DNA from: DASRHY01 sp035650275
GTDB taxonomy: Bacteria; Actinomycetota; Actinomycetes; Propionibacteriales; Kribbellaceae
Reading direction: 5' to 3'
Length of the DNA: 64,000 nt
NCBI GenBank assembly: GCA_035650275.1
Contig: DASRHY010000223.1
Span: 1 to 64,000, forward strand
Positions 59,723 through 64,000 of the stretch are shown here, one piece after another; within the stretch, counting starts at the first letter, position 1, and each line of letters opens with the position of its first letter. The position numbers and the translations under genes are program-made. Under the pieces are notes generated by a model. The model saw only the letters and a list, made by a program, of their open reading frames with translations. It searched no databases and was not told where the DNA came from.

Positions 59723-60228
59723 TTCTCCGTCGTCTCAGCGCGGGCCGGGCGGAGCGTGAGCAGCAGCACGTCCGGCCCGGCCTGGCGCGACTCGATCAGC
59801 TCCAGGTCGGTCGGCGTACCGCCCTCGAACAGCCGCTTGCCGCCGCCGAGCACCACCGGGTGCACCATGAGGCGGTACTCGTCGACCAGATCCTGCTCAC
59901 GCAGCGCGTTGGCGAGCCTGGCACTGCCGGCGACCAGTATGTCGCCGTCGTACTGCGCCTTGAGCCTGCCGACCTCGGCGGGCAGATCGTCGCCGGAGAT
60001 CACCGAGGTGTTCTCCCACTCCGGGTCGGTCAGCGTGCTGGACACGACGACCTTCGGCATCTCGTTCATCTTGACGCCGAACTCGCCGGCCTCCTCCTTC
60101 ATGCCCGGCCAGACAGCGGAGAACTCCTCTCGGATGTGAACCAGTTCAACGACGCGTCGTGCAGCGGACCTCGGCATCGCGGGGCCCCGGTCAACCCCGT
60201 CGTGATCAAGTAGACGTGTGATGAGCAA
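59719..60228 (-). CDS. RibD/DHFR-like reductase, N-terminally truncated
   Basis: 169 residues, of which about 130 match the C-terminal part of the RibD_C/dihydrofolate reductase-like family: EFSAVWPGMKEEAGEFGVKM, MPKVVVSSTLTDPEW, DILVAGSARLANALREQDLV, LMVHPVVLGGGKRLFEGG. Full-length members carry about 60 further residues with the first NADPH-binding strand and the active-site start; these are missing, and residues 1-35 are unlike the family. The frame's beginning overlaps the divergent acyl-CoA synthetase start, so the 5' part was probably lost. A functional enzyme is unlikely. Confidence 0.62.
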   Translation of the reverse strand: MLITRLLDHDGVDRGPAMPRSAARRVVELVHIREEFSAVWPGMKEEAGEFGVKMNEMPKVVVSSTLTDPEWENTSVISGDDLPAEVGRLKAQYDGDILVAGSARLANALREQDLVDEYRLMVHPVVLGGGKRLFEGGTPTDLELIESRQAGPDVLLLTLRPARAETTEN

Positions 60229-61873
60229 CTACGACGACCGGGTGTGGCTCGACCGGTACGCCGCTGGGCAGCCCGCCGACCTGGTCCCCGAGTTCACTGA
60301 CGCGCTGGCGATGTTCCGCGCCTCGGCGCAGCGGCATCCCGACGCGGTCGCCGTGCGGTACTTCGATGGCGAGCTGACGCTGCGTGACGTGGACGAGCAG
60401 TCCGACGCGGTCGCCGTCGCCCTGCAGGCCGAAGGTTTCCAGCCTGGGGACCGGCTGGCGCTCTACCTGCAGAACGTGCCGCAGTTCCAGGTCGCGATGG
60501 TGGCAGCCTGGAAGGCGGGCGGCATCGTGGTGCCGGTCAACCCGATGAGCAAGCAGCGCGAGCTGTCGTACCTGCTGACCGACTCGGGCGCCACCGTCCT
60601 GCTGTGTCTGGAGGGCCTGTACGACGCCGTCGCCCGGGACGTCGTCGGCGCCACCGGCGTACGGCTGGTCATCACGACCAGCGAGCTCGACTACCAGGGC
60701 CGCCGGGACGAGCGGCTGTTCAGGGGCATCGAGCGAGCCCGGTACGACGGCACGCTGGACCTGGCCGAGCTGATCGACGAGCACACCGGCGGCACGCCGG
60801 CCGCGGTCACCTACGACGCTGACGACGTGGCGTTCCTGACCTACACCTCGGGGACGACCGGCACGCCGAAGGGCGCGATGAACACGCACGGCAACGTGAC
60901 GTTCAACGCCCAGGTCTATCGCGACTGGTGCCGGCTGACGCCCGACGATGTCGTGCTCGGGGTGGCGCCGCTGTTCCACATCACCGGCCTGATCGCGCAT
61001 CTCGCGGTCTCGTTCCTGCTACCGGCGCCACTGGTGTTGGCGTACAGGTTCGAGCCGGGCGTGCTGCTGGACGCGATCCGGGAGCACCGGCCTACGTTCA
61101 CCGTCGGCGCGATCACGGTGTTCATCGCATTGGCCAACACACCGGGTGTGACTCGCGAGGACCTCGCCTCGCTGCGCGCCGTGTACTCAGGCGGGGCGCC
61201 GATCTCACCGGTGACGGCGCAGCGGTTCTCCGACGCCTTCGGCATCTACATCCACAACATCTACGGCCTCACCGAGACCACCTCGCCGTCGCACGGCGTA
61301 CCGCTCGGCGTGGAGGCGCCGGTGGACCCGGCGAGCGGCGCGCTGTCGGTCGGCGTACCGGTGCCGAGCACGATGGTGCGGATCCAGGACGACGACGGCA
61401 ATGACCTGCCGCCCGGCGAGATCGGGGAGATCGTCACCTCCGGACCGCAGGTGGTGCCCGGGTACTGGAACAAGCCGGAGGAGACCGAGCACGCGCTGCC
61501 CGGCCGGGTGCTGCGCACCGGAGACGTCGGCTTCATGGACGAGCAGGGCTGGTTCTACATCGTCGACCGCAAGAAGGACCTGATCAACGCGGCCGGCTAC
61601 AAGGTCTGGCCGCGCGAGGTCGAGGACGTGCTCTACGAGCACGCCGCGGTGCGCGAGGCGGCGGTGGTCGGCGTACCGGACGAGTACCGCGGCGAGACGG
61701 TGAAGGCGTTCGTCAGCCTGAAGCCGGACGCGGTCGTGACGGCCGACGAGCTGGTCGCGCACTGCCGGGACCGGCTCGCGGCGTACAAGTACCCGCGCAG
61801 CGTGGAGATCGTCGACGAGCTGCCGAAGACGGTGACCGGCAAGATCCTGCGGCGCGAGCTGCGGGCACCATGA
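60221..61873 (+). CDS. AMP-forming acyl-CoA synthetase
   Basis: 550 residues of the ANL superfamily. The P-loop-like YTSGTTGTPKGAMNTHGN, the adenine motif IYGLTETTSP, the A8 hinge RTGDVGFMDEQGWFYIVDRKKD and the C-terminal catalytic lysine in PKTVTGKILRRELR are intact. It activates a carboxylate to acyl-CoA via acyl-AMP. It overlaps the kinase-like gene by 4 bp (ATGA), which is followed by an acyl-CoA dehydrogenase: an LvaE-LvaA-LvaC-like order that suggests a hydroxy- or keto-acid substrate. ATG 60221; GTG 60218 is adjacent. Confidence 0.9.
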   Translation: MSNYDDRVWLDRYAAGQPADLVPEFTDALAMFRASAQRHPDAVAVRYFDGELTLRDVDEQSDAVAVALQAEGFQPGDRLALYLQNVPQFQVAMVAAWKAGGIVVPVNPMSKQRELSYLLTDSGATVLLCLEGLYDAVARDVVGATGVRLVITTSELDYQGRRDERLFRGIERARYDGTLDLAELIDEHTGGTPAAVTYDADDVAFLTYTSGTTGTPKGAMNTHGNVTFNAQVYRDWCRLTPDDVVLGVAPLFHITGLIAHLAVSFLLPAPLVLAYRFEPGVLLDAIREHRPTFTVGAITVFIALANTPGVTREDLASLRAVYSGGAPISPVTAQRFSDAFGIYIHNIYGLTETTSPSHGVPLGVEAPVDPASGALSVGVPVPSTMVRIQDDDGNDLPPGEIGEIVTSGPQVVPGYWNKPEETEHALPGRVLRTGDVGFMDEQGWFYIVDRKKDLINAAGYKVWPREVEDVLYEHAAVREAAVVGVPDEYRGETVKAFVSLKPDAVVTADELVAHCRDRLAAYKYPRSVEIVDELPKTVTGKILRRELRAP

Positions 61874-62916
61874 GGGGTGTGGATCCCACACCCGGGCTCG
61901 ATCCCGTCACGCTGGCCGGCTACCTGCGTCGCGAGCTGCCTCAGGTCGAAGGAGAGCTGTCCGCGGAGCTGATCCCGGGCGGCCGGTCCAACCTCACCTA
62001 CCTCGTCGGCGACGGGGTCCGGCAGTGGGTGCTCCGCCGGCCGCCGCTCGGGCACGTGCTGGAGTCCGCGCACGACATGGGCCGGGAGTACCGGGTGCTG
62101 TCCGCGCTCGCGGACACGCCGGTCCCGGTGCCGCGGACGTACCTGCACTGCACCGACCCGTCGGTGATCGGCGCGCCGTTCTACCTGATGGAGTTCGCGC
62201 CGGGCACCGTCTTCCGCACCCGCGACCAGCTGGACCGGGTTCCGCCGTCGACCGCGGAGAAGCTGGCCGACGCGCTGGTGGCGACGCTGGCGGACCTGCA
62301 CCGGGTGGATCCCGCGGCGGTCGGGCTGGCCGGCCTCGGCCGTCCGGACGGCTACTTGGAACGGCAGGTCCGCCGCTGGGGCAAACAGCTGGCCGCGTCC
62401 GAGTCCCGGGTAGTACCCGGGCTGGCCGAGCTGGGCGCCGAGCTGGCGAGCAGCGTGCCCCGGTCACCACGACCGACCCTGGTGCACGGCGACTACCGGC
62501 TCGACAACGTCGTCGTCGACGAGAGCACCGGGACGCCGCGGGTGCGGGCCGTGCTCGACTGGGAGATGGCGACCATCGGCGACCCGCTCACCGACGTGGC
62601 CTCGATGCTGGTGTGGTGGGACGGCATCGCCGGCCTGGACAGCCCGGTCGCCGCGGTACCGGGGGAGGTCCCCGGCTTCCCGCCGGGTCGCCGGCTGCTC
62701 GACCGGTACACCGTCCGCACGGACGTTGCCCTCGGCAACCTCTCCTGGTACTTCGGATTCGCCTACTACAAGCTGGCCGCGATCTTCGAGAGCATCCACT
62801 ACCGCAGCGTCCAGGGCTTCACGGTCGGTGCCGGCTTCGACCGGATCGGCGCCATGGTCGAACCAGTGGTTGCGCGAGGCCACGCGGCACTCGCCGGCCC
62901 CACGATCGGATCCTGA
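61870..62916 (+). CDS. Aminoglycoside-phosphotransferase-fold kinase (ACAD10/LvaA-like)
   Basis: 348 residues of the APH/choline-kinase fold. GGRSNLTYLV is the nucleotide loop, WVLRRPPLGH carries the ATP-binding Lys/Arg region, LVHGDYRLDNVVVD is the catalytic HGDxxxxN loop and VLDWEMATIGDPLTDVA is the DxD/E metal motif. Members of this subgroup are linked to acyl-CoA dehydrogenases (fused in animal ACAD10/11; LvaA in levulinate catabolism), where they phosphorylate the 4-hydroxyl of a hydroxyacyl-CoA. That role fits the operon here but is inferred. Confidence 0.87.
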   Translation: MRGVDPTPGLDPVTLAGYLRRELPQVEGELSAELIPGGRSNLTYLVGDGVRQWVLRRPPLGHVLESAHDMGREYRVLSALADTPVPVPRTYLHCTDPSVIGAPFYLMEFAPGTVFRTRDQLDRVPPSTAEKLADALVATLADLHRVDPAAVGLAGLGRPDGYLERQVRRWGKQLAASESRVVPGLAELGAELASSVPRSPRPTLVHGDYRLDNVVVDESTGTPRVRAVLDWEMATIGDPLTDVASMLVWWDGIAGLDSPVAAVPGEVPGFPPGRRLLDRYTVRTDVALGNLSWYFGFAYYKLAAIFESIHYRSVQGFTVGAGFDRIGAMVEPVVARGHAALAGPTIGS

Positions 62917-62927
62917 AGGGAGCCCAG

Positions 62928-64000
62928 ATGTCCACCAGCCAGCTGCCCGCCCCGAGCGTGCGTGCGCAGGAGCTCCGCGCGGCGATGGTGACGTTCCTGC
63001 GCGAGCGGGTGCTGCCCGCCGAACCGGAGTACGACGAGTGGCGCGCGAAGGCCGGGCCGGACGACCACACCGGTCCGCCGGTCATCGAGGAGCTGAAGCA
63101 GCACGCGCGGTCGGTGGGTCTGTGGAACCTGTTCCTGCCCGCCGAGTCGGGCCTGACCCAGCTCGAGTACGCGCCGATCGCGGAGCTGTCCGGCTGGAGC
63201 CACGACATCGCGCCCGAGGCGATCAACTGCCAGGCGCCGGACACCGGGAACATGGAGCTGCTGCACCTACTCGGCACGCCCGACCAGCAACGCCGCTGGC
63301 TGGCGCCGTTGCTGGCGGGCGAGATCCGTTCCGCGTTCGCGATGACCGAGCCGGACGTCGCCAGCAGCGACGCGACGAACATCGCCACCCGGATCGAGCG
63401 GGACGGCGACGAGTACGTGGTCAGCGGTCACAAGTGGTGGACGAGTGGCGCCGCGGACCCGCGCTGCGCGGTGCTGATCGTGATGGGCGTGACCGACCCG
63501 GAGGGCCCCGCGCACCGGCAGCACACGATGGTGATCGTGCCGATCGACACGCCGGGTGTCACGGTGGTGCGCGACCTGCCGATCTTCGGCCGGCACGACC
63601 AGCACGGCCACGCGGAGGTACGGCTCGACGGGGTCCGGGTGCCGGCCGGCAACGTGCTCGGCGAGGAGGGTGGCGGGTTCGCCGCCGCGCAGGCCCGGCT
63701 CGGTCCGGGCCGGATCCACCACTGCCTGCGGGCGCTGGGAGCCGCCGAGCGCGCGCTCGCCCTGATGGTGGAGCGCGCGAAGAGCCGGGTGGCGTTCGGG
63801 CAGCCGCTCGCGGACCAGGGCGTGGTGCAGCAGCAGATCGCGGAGTCCCGGCTCGCGATCGACCAGGTCCGGCTGCTGTGCCACCAGGCCTGTCAGGTCA
63901 TCGACACCGAGGGCAACAAGGCCGCCAGGCACCTGGTGGCGATGGCGAAGGTGGCCGCGCCACGAGCCGCGACAGCGGTGATCGATCGGGCCATCCAGGT
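62928..64000 (+). CDS. Acyl-CoA dehydrogenase (ACAD10/11-like), 3' end outside window
   Basis: 357 codons are visible from ATG 62928 (GAAGGGAG upstream) to the window edge without a stop. N-terminal helices are followed by INCQAPDTGNMELLHLLGTP, the FAD segment AFAMTEPDVASSDATNI, VVSGHKWWTSGA and the C-terminal KSRVAFGQPLADQGVVQQQI. WWTSGA and NCQAPDTGNME are typical of the ACAD10/11 and LvaC-type branch. With the upstream kinase and CoA ligase it would convert an activated (phospho)hydroxyacyl-CoA. The catalytic base region is beyond or near the edge. Confidence 0.9.
   Translation, partial: MSTSQLPAPSVRAQELRAAMVTFLRERVLPAEPEYDEWRAKAGPDDHTGPPVIEELKQHARSVGLWNLFLPAESGLTQLEYAPIAELSGWSHDIAPEAINCQAPDTGNMELLHLLGTPDQQRRWLAPLLAGEIRSAFAMTEPDVASSDATNIATRIERDGDEYVVSGHKWWTSGAADPRCAVLIVMGVTDPEGPAHRQHTMVIVPIDTPGVTVVRDLPIFGRHDQHGHAEVRLDGVRVPAGNVLGEEGGGFAAAQARLGPGRIHHCLRALGAAERALALMVERAKSRVAFGQPLADQGVVQQQIAESRLAIDQVRLLCHQACQVIDTEGNKAARHLVAMAKVAAPRAATAVIDRAIQ

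Overview
The window is high-GC, densely packed actinomycete DNA. A SigE/RseA/HtrA/TatB envelope-stress operon, GTG and TTG starts, GTGA/ATGA stop-start overlaps, SARP-type regulation and ESX-type ATPase homology all point to Actinomycetota. The gene content feels like Kribbella or another Propionibacteriales relative; that genus-level guess is inference from memory of the families, not a search.

Layout. 1-12.2 kb: the 3' end of glgC, then a tryptophan/kynurenine catabolic region: kynureninase, kynurenine 3-monooxygenase, aminomuconate-semialdehyde dehydrogenase, and a tightly overlapped five-gene run (RidA-type aminomuconate deaminase, 3-hydroxyanthranilate dioxygenase, ACMS decarboxylase, formamidase-like hydrolase, aminotransferase). 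A methyltransferase, a LuxR regulator and a NYN nuclease are interleaved on the minus strand. No tryptophan 2,3-dioxygenase is in view. 12.2-15.1 kb: O-methyltransferase, and a DeoR regulator divergent from a SIS sugar isomerase with a three-repeat operator between them. 15.2-20.1 kb: sigE-rseA-rseB-like-htrA-tatB with a recognisable SigE-type promoter. 20.2-31.6 kb: truncated YukJ protein, tandem GNAT, Mrp, DUF1003, MgtE-N/CBS protein, BBE oxidase with DHA2 exporter, CoA-ester lyase, quinone-oxidoreductase-like protein and an HTH-VOC fusion. 32-42 kb: Ser/Thr kinase, acyl-CoA dehydrogenase, CorA, stress protein, MaoC hydratase, sugar isomerase, histidine phosphatase, Nudix, PHP, MarC and a RecB-like nuclease.

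41.9-47.3 kb is the most unusual part. A SARP regulator and a small companion protein face an operon of two homologous 63/65-residue Ala/Asn-rich peptides, one protein fusing a PqqD-like domain, an M50 site-2 protease and an EspI/MinD-like ATPase, a secreted protein with three exact 34-residue CxxC repeats, and a lipoprotein. The peptides and the secreted repeats share one ungapped 25-residue module (N-x-A-x-A near the start, Q-x-[I/V] at positions 21-23). An array of 11-bp repeats, the spacing SARP proteins bind, lies in the divergent promoter, and hairpins separate the peptide genes from the enzyme. I propose an undescribed export/assembly system for amyloid-like or RiPP-like peptides.

47.3-64 kb: ArsR-SRPBCC fusion with a large double-palindrome operator, a two-permease/one-ATPase exporter interrupted by an antisense DUF4259 gene, FadR regulator, GAF protein, hydrolase, a 1792-residue secreted ThuA/sugar-dehydrogenase/PKD protein with a near-consensus promoter, a truncated reductase, and an acyl-CoA synthetase/kinase/acyl-CoA dehydrogenase operon resembling 4-hydroxyacid (levulinate-type) catabolism that runs off the window.

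A second theme is a dispersed 50-56-bp palindrome with arms near GTGTGTTCGCGAATCGCC, found intact at four places (5.76, 38.3, 39.1, 51.5 kb) and as a 29/30-bp-periodic degenerate array at 25.0-25.2 kb. Copies follow stop codons, and one is translated as the tail of kynurenine monooxygenase.
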